The notes below the pieces were generated by a model. The model saw only the letters and a program-made list of their open reading frames with translations. It searched no databases and was not told where the DNA came from. Both the position numbers and the translations under genes were made by a program. This document shows positions 31,288 through 40,163 of a stretch of 64,000 nt of DNA, one piece after another. Numbering within the stretch: position 1 is the stretch's first letter; each line of letters starts with the position of its first letter. The DNA is taken from contig NZ_QFVS01000009.1 in assembly GCF_003143955.1 (NCBI RefSeq), forward strand, positions 1 through 64,000, given 5' to 3'. The stretch comes from Kurthia zopfii (GTDB lineage: Bacteria; Bacillota; Bacilli; Bacillales_A; Planococcaceae).

Positions 31288-32187
31288 GTGAAGATGGAAG
31301 AGTTTCAAATAAACACACAGACAAAAATGGGTAGAGTTACTTTAAAAGTAATGGATTTACATAGACAGACTTCATTTTATGAACAAGTAGTCGGCTTAAG
31401 AGTAATCGAAAGAACTGCTGAATACGCTTTGTTAGGGGTTGCAGAGCAAGAAGTTTTGATCGAATTAAGAAAGACAGCTGAAAAGGAACAACCGGCAAAA
31501 GGCACTGGGCTATATCATATCGCTTTTCAATTACCGACGAGAGAAGCATTTGCAACGAAGTTTTTTGAAATCCTTCGTAATAAGACACCGATTGATTGCC
31601 CTACTGAACAAGCAAGTAGATATCCACATTTTGATCGAATTATACCGATTTCGAGGTTAGATAGCGCGAGCGACCACGGTTATAGCGAGTCAATTTATTT
31701 ACATGACCTTGAAGCGAATGGTATTGAAATATATGTAGAAAGACAAAATCCGACTGAAATTAGTGGGAATCATCCACTGAATTTTAAAGAATTAGCAGTC
31801 ATTGCGAATGAAGAAAGTGATGGGAAATTACCGAAGCAAACGACAATTGGTCATATTCATTTACGTGTCAGTAAATTTGAAGAAACAGTTGATTTCTATT
31901 CACAAGTGCTAGGATTTGAATTGCGAGATTTAACGGATGATACTTTTTCTGTCGCATCAGATCGTCGCCACCATCATATTGCTGGGAATACGTGGTCAGG
32001 GGAAAATATTGCCCAGCCATTAGCGATTCATTCTGGATTATATCAATTCGAAATTGTTTTACCAGATGAGCAATCTTTGGATGAATTAAAAAATCATGTG
32101 AAGCAATTTGTACAAATGCAAGAGGCTCAAACTGGTTTCATCGTCAAAGATCCGAGTGGGAATCAAATATTTATTTCTAGAAATTAA
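31288..32187 (+). CDS. Two-domain VOC protein, CatE (catechol 2,3-dioxygenase)-like
   Basis: The protein of about 299 residues has two vicinal-oxygen-chelate domains: the first opens with GRVTLKVMDLHRQTSFYEQVVGL, the second with IGHIHLRVSKFEETVDFYSQVLGFEL. RRHHHIAGNTW is typical of the Bacillus CatE/YwbC group, which includes an extradiol catechol dioxygenase. The usual His-His-Glu metal triad is incomplete in each domain: domain 1 has H and E but R instead of the first H; domain 2 has H but Q and F at the other two positions. Compared with CatE as I recall it, domain 1 has about 20 extra residues (RYPHFDRIIPISRLDSASDHG). The substrate is unknown. GTG 31288 or ATG 31294 could be the start. 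Confidence 0.75.
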   Translation: MKMEEFQINTQTKMGRVTLKVMDLHRQTSFYEQVVGLRVIERTAEYALLGVAEQEVLIELRKTAEKEQPAKGTGLYHIAFQLPTREAFATKFFEILRNKTPIDCPTEQASRYPHFDRIIPISRLDSASDHGYSESIYLHDLEANGIEIYVERQNPTEISGNHPLNFKELAVIANEESDGKLPKQTTIGHIHLRVSKFEETVDFYSQVLGFELRDLTDDTFSVASDRRHHHIAGNTWSGENIAQPLAIHSGLYQFEIVLPDEQSLDELKNHVKQFVQMQEAQTGFIVKDPSGNQIFISRN

Positions 32188-32190
32188 TTG

Positions 32191-32231
32191 GAAGAGAACT
32201 CTTTGATTTAAAAGGGCTTCTCTTCTATTTT
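32191..32231 (+). terminator. Terminator after the VOC gene
   Basis: GAAGAGAA (32191-32198) pairs with TTCTCTTC (32218-32225), with weaker inner pairs, and ATTTTTG follows. Confidence 0.7.
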
Positions 32232-32340
32232 TGTGTTCTTAAAGACTTAAAGTGTTATAAAAATTAAGTATTAAAAGTTATAAATTTGTAATTATGGGGT
32301 AACATATTTAGGAAGATAAAACAAGGGAGGTGGAACGCCA

Positions 32341-32664
32341 CTGAGCGACAATTGGAAAAGTGGTTCAAGTCGTCTAAATCTATCTAAAGCACAGATGAAA
32401 ATCTATGAACGATATAGGAAGAGAACGGCAAGAGCATATTTTTCATGGTTGATCTTAGGGATTTTAGGTCTTCATCGCTTTTATGTGGATTGGTCTTGGA
32501 GCGGGTTGTCGATGTTACTCATGTTTATGGTAGGAGTAGTATTCTTTTCTATATTTATTGGGAAGTTAATTTTAGCGGCGCTCACTTTATGGTGGTTATG
32601 CGATTTAATTTTATTGCCAATGATGATCAGGAAAGAGAACGAGCGTTTAAAAATCTCGTTGTAA
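32341..32664 (+). CDS. Second TM2 domain membrane protein, probable CTG start
   Basis: This TM2 protein has helices around SWLILGILGLHRFYVDWSWSGL and the segment after it. The first canonical start is ATG 32395, but it has no ribosome binding site. In frame upstream, AGGGAGG (32324-32330) lies 10 bases before CTG 32341, and the codons between give SDNWKSGSSRLNLSKAQ, matching the polar N-terminus (S-K-x-Q/E) usual in this family. No ATG, GTG or TTG occurs in frame between the stop at 32317 and 32395. A CTG start giving 107 residues is therefore the best reading. Function is unknown. Confidence 0.65.
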   Translation: MSDNWKSGSSRLNLSKAQMKIYERYRKRTARAYFSWLILGILGLHRFYVDWSWSGLSMLLMFMVGVVFFSIFIGKLILAALTLWWLCDLILLPMMIRKENERLKISL

Positions 32665-32695
32665 ATTTCGAATAAATTAAATTCTACGTCTATTT

Positions 32696-32729
32696 CCCGT
32701 TCATGGGCGAACATGAGCGGGATTTTTTT
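32696..32729 (+). terminator. Terminator after the second TM2 gene
   Basis: CCCGTTCATG (32696-32705) pairs with CATGAGCGGG (32712-32721) with one mismatch, followed by seven Ts. Confidence 0.88.
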
Positions 32730-32733
32730 GTTC

Positions 32734-32767
32734 AAAAAAACATCACCGCCTGAGAGAAGCGATGATG
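32734..32767 (-). terminator. Terminator of rqcH (minus strand)
   Basis: Read on the minus strand, CATCATCGC and GCGGTGATG form a stem with one mispaired position, followed by a run of Ts (As at 32734-32740). It directly abuts the convergent plus-strand terminator. Confidence 0.8.
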
Positions 32768-32773
32768 TGATGA

Positions 32774-34468
32774 TTAATTTTTTTGTAATTGCATAACTAA
32801 TTCTTCATCGGGTGTGACGAAGACTGTTTTCTGTTCGAAGTAGATGACGAAACCAGGTTTAGCACCACTAGGTTTTTTCACTTGCTTCACTTCCGTGTAA
32901 TCTACAGGGACTGAGGCAGACTCACGCGCTTTACTGAAGTATGCAGAAAGTGTAGCAGCTTCTAGAATTGTTTGCTCATCAGGTGCATCTGAATGGATGA
33001 CTACGTGTGAGCCGGGGATGTCCTTCGTATGCAACCAAGTTTCCCATTTACGCGCGATTTTGAACGTAAGATAATCGTTTTGCTTATTATTTTTGCCGAC
33101 GGAAATTTCAATACCTGTTGATGATACATATTTTTCTGGCGTTGGTTTCGTAGGCTTTTTACGGCGTTTTGATTTCTTCAGTTTCATATAACCTTGTTCA
33201 GCAAGCTCTTCACGAATTTCTTCGATATCAGCAGGTGAAGCTTGTTCAACTTGTTGTAAAAGCATTTCAAAATACGTAATGTCCGCTTTGGCAATTTGAA
33301 TTTGTTCTTCAACTTTCACTAAAGCGTTTTTAAATTTATTATATTTCGCGTAGTAGGCTTGCGCGTTTTCGATTGGTGATTTGCGTTCGCTTAATTGAAT
33401 CGTCACTTTCTCGCCAGTTTCACTATAATAATTGTCGACGGTTACTTTTGAAGCACCTTTTTCGAAATTATAAAGATTCGCCATTAATAACTCGCCATAC
33501 AGTTGGTATTCTTCAAGATTTTGCGCGCGTTTTAAATCTTGGTCTAATTTTTTTAGTTTATGTTTTAATTTTTGAATTTCAGCTTGTAGCCAATGCTCTA
33601 AATCGCCTGCTTGTTGTTTTACGCGATCGCGTTCAGCTCTAGCGAAGAACACTCGATCAAGTAAAAGACTAAGCGTGTCATACGTTGTTTTTTTCTCATC
33701 AAATGACAGTAAATCATTCGGAGAGAAAATCGTTTTACGACCTTTTTCTAAATAAGTCGGCTGCGTCCCACCATCAACGAATTGTTGGATGAATGGCTTG
33801 AATAAATCTTTAAGTGGCGCTTGTTGAAGCTGCGCACGCGTGACAAGTTCAGTCGCGTGTAAACGAGAGAAACCGACGAAATGCTGCATAATATCATCTT
33901 CATTGCGAATTTCATCGAAGAAAGTGGCGATTTCCTCATCACTTGCACTGACAGGATTCACTTTATCCTGACTTGGCGGTGCGATATATTCTGACCCAGG
34001 TAATACAGTACGGTAGCTGTTCACTGAAGGCGATAAATGTTTTAAACTATCGACGATTTTATTCGTCACAGCATCGACCATAATTAAGTTACTATGACGG
34101 CCCATAATTTCAGCGAAAAGAATACGCGTAATTGGATCGCCAATTTCATTTTTACTTGAGATTGTAATCTTAATAATTCGGTCAGCATCTAATTGTTCAA
34201 TATTTTCGATGAAGCCACCTTCGACATGTTTACGAAGGAGTGAGCAAAACATCGGTGGTTCTGGTGGATTTTCGATTACTTGTTCCGTCATATGAACACG
34301 AGCGTAAGTAGGGTGAATCGAAAATAGAAGTTTTTGGTTTGCGCCATTTGCACGGATTGTGAAAATTACTTCCTGCGCATTTGGTTGATGTATTTTGGCG
34401 ATTCTGCCAGAAACGAGCTGTTGAAGCTCTTTCGTCATTGCGATTGTAAATAGTCCATCATATGCCAT
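32774..34468 (-). CDS. rqcH: RqcH, NFACT-family ribosome quality control factor (YloA)
   Basis: RqcH binds 50S subunits blocked by peptidyl-tRNA and directs addition of C-terminal alanine tails that mark stalled proteins for degradation. The 564-residue protein has an NFACT-N domain starting MAYDGLFTIAMTKEL, with the Asp96-Arg97 pair that matches the essential DR motif of the family, a helix-hairpin-helix part, a long coiled coil (about 280-430), and the C-terminal NFACT-R domain (YVSSTGIEISVGKNNKQNDYLTFKIA). AGAGGAA precedes the ATG. It is one of only two minus-strand genes here. In older annotations it is called a fibronectin-binding protein. Confidence 0.95.
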   Translation of the reverse strand: MAYDGLFTIAMTKELQQLVSGRIAKIHQPNAQEVIFTIRANGANQKLLFSIHPTYARVHMTEQVIENPPEPPMFCSLLRKHVEGGFIENIEQLDADRIIKITISSKNEIGDPITRILFAEIMGRHSNLIMVDAVTNKIVDSLKHLSPSVNSYRTVLPGSEYIAPPSQDKVNPVSASDEEIATFFDEIRNEDDIMQHFVGFSRLHATELVTRAQLQQAPLKDLFKPFIQQFVDGGTQPTYLEKGRKTIFSPNDLLSFDEKKTTYDTLSLLLDRVFFARAERDRVKQQAGDLEHWLQAEIQKLKHKLKKLDQDLKRAQNLEEYQLYGELLMANLYNFEKGASKVTVDNYYSETGEKVTIQLSERKSPIENAQAYYAKYNKFKNALVKVEEQIQIAKADITYFEMLLQQVEQASPADIEEIREELAEQGYMKLKKSKRRKKPTKPTPEKYVSSTGIEISVGKNNKQNDYLTFKIARKWETWLHTKDIPGSHVVIHSDAPDEQTILEAATLSAYFSKARESASVPVDYTEVKQVKKPSGAKPGFVIYFEQKTVFVTPDEELVMQLQKN

Positions 34469-34583
34469 AATAATTCCTCTTTCACATACATTTTTAGTAC
34501 ATTCAGTGTACCATGAAATCCTTCTATATGAAGAAGATGAAGGTCGCTGTAAATTAATTAATTGGTTATTTTGCTAAAAAATA

Positions 34584-34612
34584 TTGACTATACCTATTAT
34601 TTCCTGTTTAAT
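34584..34612 (+). promoter_or_regulatory. Promoter of the M28 lipoprotein gene
   Basis: TTGACT (34584-34589) and TTTAAT (34607-34612) have a 17-base spacer; each matches the consensus at 5 of 6 positions. Confidence 0.65.
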
Positions 34613-34654
34613 TAGTTTGTTTTGAAAATTCAATTTAGAAAAGGAATGTGATTG

Positions 34655-36769
34655 ATGAAAAGAAGGTTTGGTTTTTTCATGCTCGTACTATCAATGATGC
34701 TAGTGCTAGTGGGCTGTAACTCAGCAACTCAAAAAGATGAGGCTGAACAAAGTAAGAAAGAAACAAATGAAGACAAGTTTTTAAATAAAGTTGATGAGCA
34801 TTATGCTTATGAATTTGCGAAAAGTTTAGAGCAATTTAAGACGAATGACAAGTTAGGATATCGAACTGCAGGTTCAGAAGCGGAACTTCAAACCGGCGAA
34901 CATATTCAAAAAGAGATGAAGAAGCTCGGTTTGCAAGAAGTGACGAAAGATGAAATTACAGTAGATTCTTGGACTTTTGAAAAAGCTGACTTAACTTTCA
35001 AAAATACTAAAGATGCTAAAGAAGTTGCGGTGCTAGGTGGTTATCAAATTAATTTTGATACGAAAGGTTCGAAGGAATTTGAAATTGTCTATGCGAACCG
35101 AGGAACTGCGAAGGATTTAGAAAATTTAGATGTAAAAGGCAAGTTAGTTTTAATAGATATTAATCAACGTGAAGATTGGTGGATTAACTATCCATCTTAT
35201 CAAGCGCATTTAAAAGGTGCTGCAGCTGTAATTGCGGTACAAAATGGCGGCTATGCTGAAGTAGATGATTCAGCATTGAATGCACAAGATATTTGTGGTC
35301 CAGATGATGCGCCGGCATTCTCGATGTCACGTAAAAATGCAAAAGAATTGAAGAAAGTATTAAAAGCGAATAATAATTCGGTAAAAGTAAGTTTAGATGC
35401 GAAATCAACAGTGAAGATGGATCAACCAACGTATAATTACTACGGTAAAATCGAAGGTACAAATAAGGAATCATATATTTTATTATCTGCGCATTATGAC
35501 TCTTATTTCGACGGATTCCAAGATGATAATTCAGCGATTGGTTTAATGTTAGGTATTGCAAAAGCAATGAAGGAAACAGGCTATAAACCAGAGAAAACAA
35601 TTATTTTCAATGCATTGGCTGCGGAAGAATGGGGCGTATCGAATACGCGTTATGACTGGTCAACAGGTGCATTTAATCAAATTTTCAACGTACATCCTGA
35701 ATGGGCGAAACAAACTTTTGCCAATATTAATTTTGAATTACCAGCATTTGAACATATGGATGCAAATGAAATCCGCTCGGTATATGAGTTCAAAGATTTC
35801 TTAACGGATTTTGCGACAACCGTTCCTAAAGTGAATGGTATTTATAAAGATGGCATTAAAGTAGTAACACCACTACAAACTTGGTCGGATGATTTTTCAT
35901 TCTCGATTGCAGGGATTCCAGCAATTCGAAATGACTTCCAAGATAGCCAATTCATGCATACGCACTATCATTCACAATATGATGATCAAGAAACGTATAA
36001 TAAAAAAGTTATGAAATATCATATGAATATGTATGGAACACTTGCGATGCAATACGATAAACAAGCTGTAACACCATTACATTTCACAACACGATTAGAT
36101 GAAATGCAAAAAACAATCGATAAAAAAGTGAATGGACAAAGTGATGAGTTAGAAAAAGCGATTGCACAGACAAAGGAATTAGCAGTAGCGAATGATAAAA
36201 AAGTAGATGAAGTGAATGCTTCTTATAAAAAAGCGTACGAAGCAGGAGATATGAAAGAAGCTCAAAAGATTTTAACAGATCACAAAGTTTTAAACGATCA
36301 ACTACTTGCGACATTCAAACAAGCACAAGATGATTTAGTTCGTCTAACTTGGGAAGATGAAGTGATTTTCCCGCATGAACATGCACAAAATAATATCACG
36401 AATTTATCGAATGCAATCACAGTTTTAAAAGCAGGGAAAGTGACGAAAGCTCTTGATGATTCACTGTATTTAATCGATAACAACTGGTATGCATATGACT
36501 TCGAAAAAGAAGTGTATGATTACTTCACAAATTACGTGACGGATCAACCAACTGACCGCCTAATGTGGGGAGCGGGTCGCATCGTCGGTCATGAAGATTT
36601 ATACGATGTCATCCATTCGCTACAAAGTAAAAAAGATGGTGACGATGTGAAGACGGAAATCGCATCGTTAGAAAAAGCGTTAGAAACGCAAAAAGTACTA
36701 TTAAAGAAAACAAATAATGAAGAAATCCAAAGTTTAGAGAAATTACAACAGCTTTTAAAAGCTAAGTAG
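34655..36769 (+). CDS. Large lipoprotein with PA and M28-type metallopeptidase domains
   Basis: The 704-residue protein has a lipoprotein signal peptide with lipobox L-V-G-C21, so it should be anchored outside the membrane. A polar linker is followed by a PA domain (about 140-240, KGKLVLIDINQRED) and an M28 aminopeptidase-like zinc domain. Candidate ligands are H and D in LLSAHYDSYFDGFQDDNSA, the Glu pair in LAAEEWG, and His in HTHYHSQYDD. The last 200 or more residues are helical and coiled-coil-like and I do not recognise them. Start: ATG 34655 after AAAAGGA; a TTG lies just before it. Cargo and substrate are unknown. It occupies the place of yloB in Bacillus subtilis. Confidence 0.85.
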   Translation: MKRRFGFFMLVLSMMLVLVGCNSATQKDEAEQSKKETNEDKFLNKVDEHYAYEFAKSLEQFKTNDKLGYRTAGSEAELQTGEHIQKEMKKLGLQEVTKDEITVDSWTFEKADLTFKNTKDAKEVAVLGGYQINFDTKGSKEFEIVYANRGTAKDLENLDVKGKLVLIDINQREDWWINYPSYQAHLKGAAAVIAVQNGGYAEVDDSALNAQDICGPDDAPAFSMSRKNAKELKKVLKANNNSVKVSLDAKSTVKMDQPTYNYYGKIEGTNKESYILLSAHYDSYFDGFQDDNSAIGLMLGIAKAMKETGYKPEKTIIFNALAAEEWGVSNTRYDWSTGAFNQIFNVHPEWAKQTFANINFELPAFEHMDANEIRSVYEFKDFLTDFATTVPKVNGIYKDGIKVVTPLQTWSDDFSFSIAGIPAIRNDFQDSQFMHTHYHSQYDDQETYNKKVMKYHMNMYGTLAMQYDKQAVTPLHFTTRLDEMQKTIDKKVNGQSDELEKAIAQTKELAVANDKKVDEVNASYKKAYEAGDMKEAQKILTDHKVLNDQLLATFKQAQDDLVRLTWEDEVIFPHEHAQNNITNLSNAITVLKAGKVTKALDDSLYLIDNNWYAYDFEKEVYDYFTNYVTDQPTDRLMWGAGRIVGHEDLYDVIHSLQSKKDGDDVKTEIASLEKALETQKVLLKKTNNEEIQSLEKLQQLLKAK

Positions 36770-36784
36770 TAGAAGTTGGATTGA

Positions 36785-36816
36785 ACCTCGAATCGAAAAT
36801 GATTCGAGGTTTTTTT
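36785..36816 (+). terminator. Terminator after the M28 lipoprotein gene
   Basis: ACCTCGAATC (36785-36794) pairs perfectly with GATTCGAGGT (36801-36810) around a 6-base loop, followed by six more Ts. Confidence 0.94.
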
Positions 36817-37044
36817 ATGTTAAAAGCATTTTTCACATTGGTCACAATAAAAGCATATTTCCATAGTTTTAAAAACTTACTTGAAAGAAATAGTGCGCCA
36901 CTTGTCCGCAGAAAGCATTCGCTAGTTATGAAAAATTGAAAAACTAGATGGATAACAAATACAAACAGATAAAATAAATCTAAAATTTGAAACCGTTTTT
37001 TTCAAATTGTCGAAGAAAAGGACAAGCAAAACGAATAAAACATA
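36817..37044. other. Non-coding gap before yloC, with a possible decayed repeat
   Basis: No gene is visible. The segment 36886-36929 has the same sequence of short blocks as the dispersed repeat at 54499 (AGAAATA, TGC, CACTTG, TCCGCAG, GTTAT), but with gaps. It may be a decayed fourth copy. The rest is AT-rich without recognisable signals. Confidence 0.35.
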
Positions 37045-37053
37045 TGATATAAT
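37045..37053 (+). promoter_or_regulatory. Extended -10 promoter of yloC-gmk-rpoZ
   Basis: A perfect TATAAT (37048-37053) is preceded by TGA, an extended -10 element. No good -35 hexamer is present. Confidence 0.55.
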
Positions 37054-37086
37054 TAATCTATTATGCAAAGAAGGATGTGACTGACC

Positions 37087-37962
37087 TTGGTGCGAAGTAT
37101 GACTGGTTTTGGCAGGGGTGTCACAATGACGGAACAATTTCAGCTCACGGTTGAGATTCGCTCCGTAAATCATCGGTTTTTAGAAGTGTCTACGAAGTTC
37201 CCAAAGGAATGGGTAGAAGCCGAGATTCATACTAAGAAGCTACTATCATCTTTACTCTCAAGAGGGAAATTAGATGTATTCGTACATGTAAAGCAGAACG
37301 AACAACAAGCGCCGAAAATCAAAGTGAATTTACCAACCCTACTCGCGTATAAAGAAGCGAGAGAAGAAGTGAATAGCATTTTACCTTTAACAAAGGAATG
37401 GTCAATGCAAGAAATATTAGCCATTTCGGATGCTTTGATTGTTGAATCAGCTGAAACACCAAATGAAGTAATTTTACAAGCTGTGAATATCGCAGTGGAT
37501 GAAGCAGCGCAATCGCTCATTTCGATGAGAGAACGAGAAGGTCAGCAACTATACGAAGTTGTCAAAGGATTTAGAGCAGAACTTATGCAGCATATTGAGG
37601 ACATACGCCAAGTATCATCTCAAGCTGTCGATAAGTATCGTCAAAAGCTCCTGCAAAGACTACAAGAATTTACGACGAGTGAAGTCATTGAAGACCGTTT
37701 ATTAACGGAGATTGCAGTGTTTGCAGAGAGAGTAGATATTGCAGAAGAATTGGATCGACTGACGAGCCATTTTGAACAATTAGCAGAAACATTGAATGAA
37801 ACTGGTCCGATTGGCCGAAAATTAGATTTCCTCTCACAAGAAATTCATCGAGAGATCAATACAATCGGTTCTAAAAATCAATCATCAGTTGCTTCAATAG
37901 CAGTTGTACAAGCAAAATCTACACTTGAAAAATTGAGAGAACAAGTACAAAATATTGAATAA
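37087..37962 (+). CDS. yloC: YicC/YloC family endoribonuclease
   Basis: YicC-family proteins are recently recognised endoribonucleases. The 291-residue protein begins VRSMTGFGRG, matching the conserved RSMTGFGR N-terminus, and has EIRSVNHRFLEVSTKFP, a helical middle, and the C-terminal DUF1732 segment GRKLDFLSQEIHREINTIGSK. TTG 37087, with AAGGA 11 bases upstream, fits the family length best; GTG 37090 is an alternative. It precedes gmk by 49 bases. remA, which lies between them in Bacillus subtilis, is absent. Confidence 0.92.
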   Translation: MVRSMTGFGRGVTMTEQFQLTVEIRSVNHRFLEVSTKFPKEWVEAEIHTKKLLSSLLSRGKLDVFVHVKQNEQQAPKIKVNLPTLLAYKEAREEVNSILPLTKEWSMQEILAISDALIVESAETPNEVILQAVNIAVDEAAQSLISMREREGQQLYEVVKGFRAELMQHIEDIRQVSSQAVDKYRQKLLQRLQEFTTSEVIEDRLLTEIAVFAERVDIAEELDRLTSHFEQLAETLNETGPIGRKLDFLSQEIHREINTIGSKNQSSVASIAVVQAKSTLEKLREQVQNIE

Positions 37963-37996
37963 TTATGTTATTAGTAGTATCATTAATTATTTGTAA

Positions 37997-38629
<633 letters not shown>

Positions 38630-38635
38630 TATAAC

Positions 38636-38860
38636 ATGTTATATCCATCAGTAGATAAATTAAAAACTAAAATCGATTCAAAATATTCTTTAGTGAGCCT
38701 TGCATCTAAACGTGCGCGCGCTATGCAAGAAGGTAGTTCAGAACGCCTTTCTTCATATGAATCACACAAAAACGTAGGGAAAGCGCTTGAAGAAGTAGCT
38801 GCTGGCGTTTTAACTCAAGTAAAACAAGATGAAAAAGCAATTTACGAGGATGAAGTTTAA
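38636..38860 (+). CDS. rpoZ: RNA polymerase omega subunit
   Basis: Omega is the small subunit that helps fold and assemble RNA polymerase beta prime. The 74-residue protein begins MLYPSVDKLKTKIDSKYSLVSLASKRARAMQEG, matching the Bacillales family, and includes HKNVGKALEEVAAGV. GGAGAG in the end of gmk is the binding site. A terminator follows. Confidence 0.96.
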   Translation: MLYPSVDKLKTKIDSKYSLVSLASKRARAMQEGSSERLSSYESHKNVGKALEEVAAGVLTQVKQDEKAIYEDEV

Positions 38861-38880
38861 TCTCGAGACGGCAGAGAGAG

Positions 38881-38917
38881 GCTCCCAGAGAAGATGATTC
38901 TTTGGGAGCTACTTTTG
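38881..38917 (+). terminator. Terminator after rpoZ
   Basis: GCTCCCAGAGAA (38881-38892) pairs with TTCTTTGGGAGC (38898-38909) with one mismatch, followed by TACTTTTG. The T run is short. Confidence 0.75.
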
Positions 38918-38952
38918 TATAAATAGAACAATTTTGTAAAAGGACAGAGAGG

Positions 38953-40161
38953 ATGAATCAAATGTTAACGAATAAAAAAATCTTACTTTGTGTAACAGGT
39001 GGAATCGCCGTTTATAAAGCGGTTGCCCTAGTTAGTAAATTAACGCAAGCGGGTGCAACTGTAAAAGTGATCTTGTCGGAATCAGCGATGGAATTTGTTC
39101 AACCATTAAGCTTTCAAGTGATGAGTAAAAATGATGTGTATTTCGATACTTTTGACGAAAAAGATTCATCTGTCATCGCACATATTGATCTGGCGGATTG
39201 GGCGGATTTAATTATAGTAGCCCCTGCAACAGCTAATTCAATTGGCAAACTAGCAAATGGTATTGCAGATAATATGATTACGACAACATTATTAGCCGCG
39301 ACTGCACCAGTATGGATTGCACCAGCGATGAATGTACATATGTATGATCATCCTGCGGTTATTCGAAATATAAATCAACTTGCTGCGGATGGTTACCAAT
39401 TCATAGAACCATCAGAAGGCTATTTAGCTTGTGGCTATGTTGGTAAAGGTCGATTAGAAGAGCCTGAAAAAATTACTGCATTAGCTTCGAAATTTTTTGA
39501 ACCGAAAGAGCAGCCTTTAAAAGGAAAAAAAGTCATTGTCACAGCTGGCCCAACTAGAGAACGCATTGATCCAGTACGCTATTTAAGTAATTTCTCGACA
39601 GGTAAAATGGGATATGCAATGGCGAAAGCAGCGCGTGGTCTAGGCGCAAATGTCACGCTTGTTTCAGGGCCTGTCGCTTTAGCAAAACCAGCAGGAATCA
39701 ATGTTGTAGATGTAGAAAGTGCTGAGGAAATGCTTCAAGCGGTGCTAGCGGAATACGATGACTGTTCGATTGCGATTAAAACGGCAGCGGTAGCAGATTA
39801 CCGTCCGAAAAATCAAATGGGTCAAAAGATGAAGAAACAAGAAGGCGATGCAGCCATTGAGTTAGAAAGAACGACAGATATCTTGAAAACTCTCGGTGAG
39901 AGAAAACAAAATCAGTTGTTAATTGGTTTTGCTGCTGAAACAAATGATGTCCTACACTATGCTGAAGGTAAGTTGAAGAAGAAAAATGCGGATTATATCG
40001 TGGCGAATGATGTATCTAAAACGGATCGTGGATTTGGTGCAGATGAAAATACGGTAACGATTGTCGGCAAGAATGATTTTCTAAAAAGCTACCCTTCGGA
40101 AAATAAAGAGCAGTTAGCGAAAAAGGTTTTGGCAGACATTATTAAAAGAGAAGGGCTTTAA
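38953..40161 (+). CDS. coaBC: Bifunctional phosphopantothenoylcysteine synthetase/decarboxylase
   Basis: CoaBC carries out two steps of coenzyme A synthesis: CTP-dependent joining of cysteine to phosphopantothenate, then decarboxylation. The N-terminal flavoprotein half (CoaC) has KKILLCVTGGIAVYKA, the HIDLADWADLIIVAPATANS active-site segment and PAMN. The CoaB half has VTAGPTRERIDPVRYLSNFSTGKMGYAMA and the KMKK segment. The 402 residues match the fused bacterial enzyme. The ATG follows AAAGGA by 8 bases. It lies 2 bases from priA. Confidence 0.96.
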   Translation: MNQMLTNKKILLCVTGGIAVYKAVALVSKLTQAGATVKVILSESAMEFVQPLSFQVMSKNDVYFDTFDEKDSSVIAHIDLADWADLIIVAPATANSIGKLANGIADNMITTTLLAATAPVWIAPAMNVHMYDHPAVIRNINQLAADGYQFIEPSEGYLACGYVGKGRLEEPEKITALASKFFEPKEQPLKGKKVIVTAGPTRERIDPVRYLSNFSTGKMGYAMAKAARGLGANVTLVSGPVALAKPAGINVVDVESAEEMLQAVLAEYDDCSIAIKTAAVADYRPKNQMGQKMKKQEGDAAIELERTTDILKTLGERKQNQLLIGFAAETNDVLHYAEGKLKKKNADYIVANDVSKTDRGFGADENTVTIVGKNDFLKSYPSENKEQLAKKVLADIIKREGL

Positions 40162-40163
40162 TA

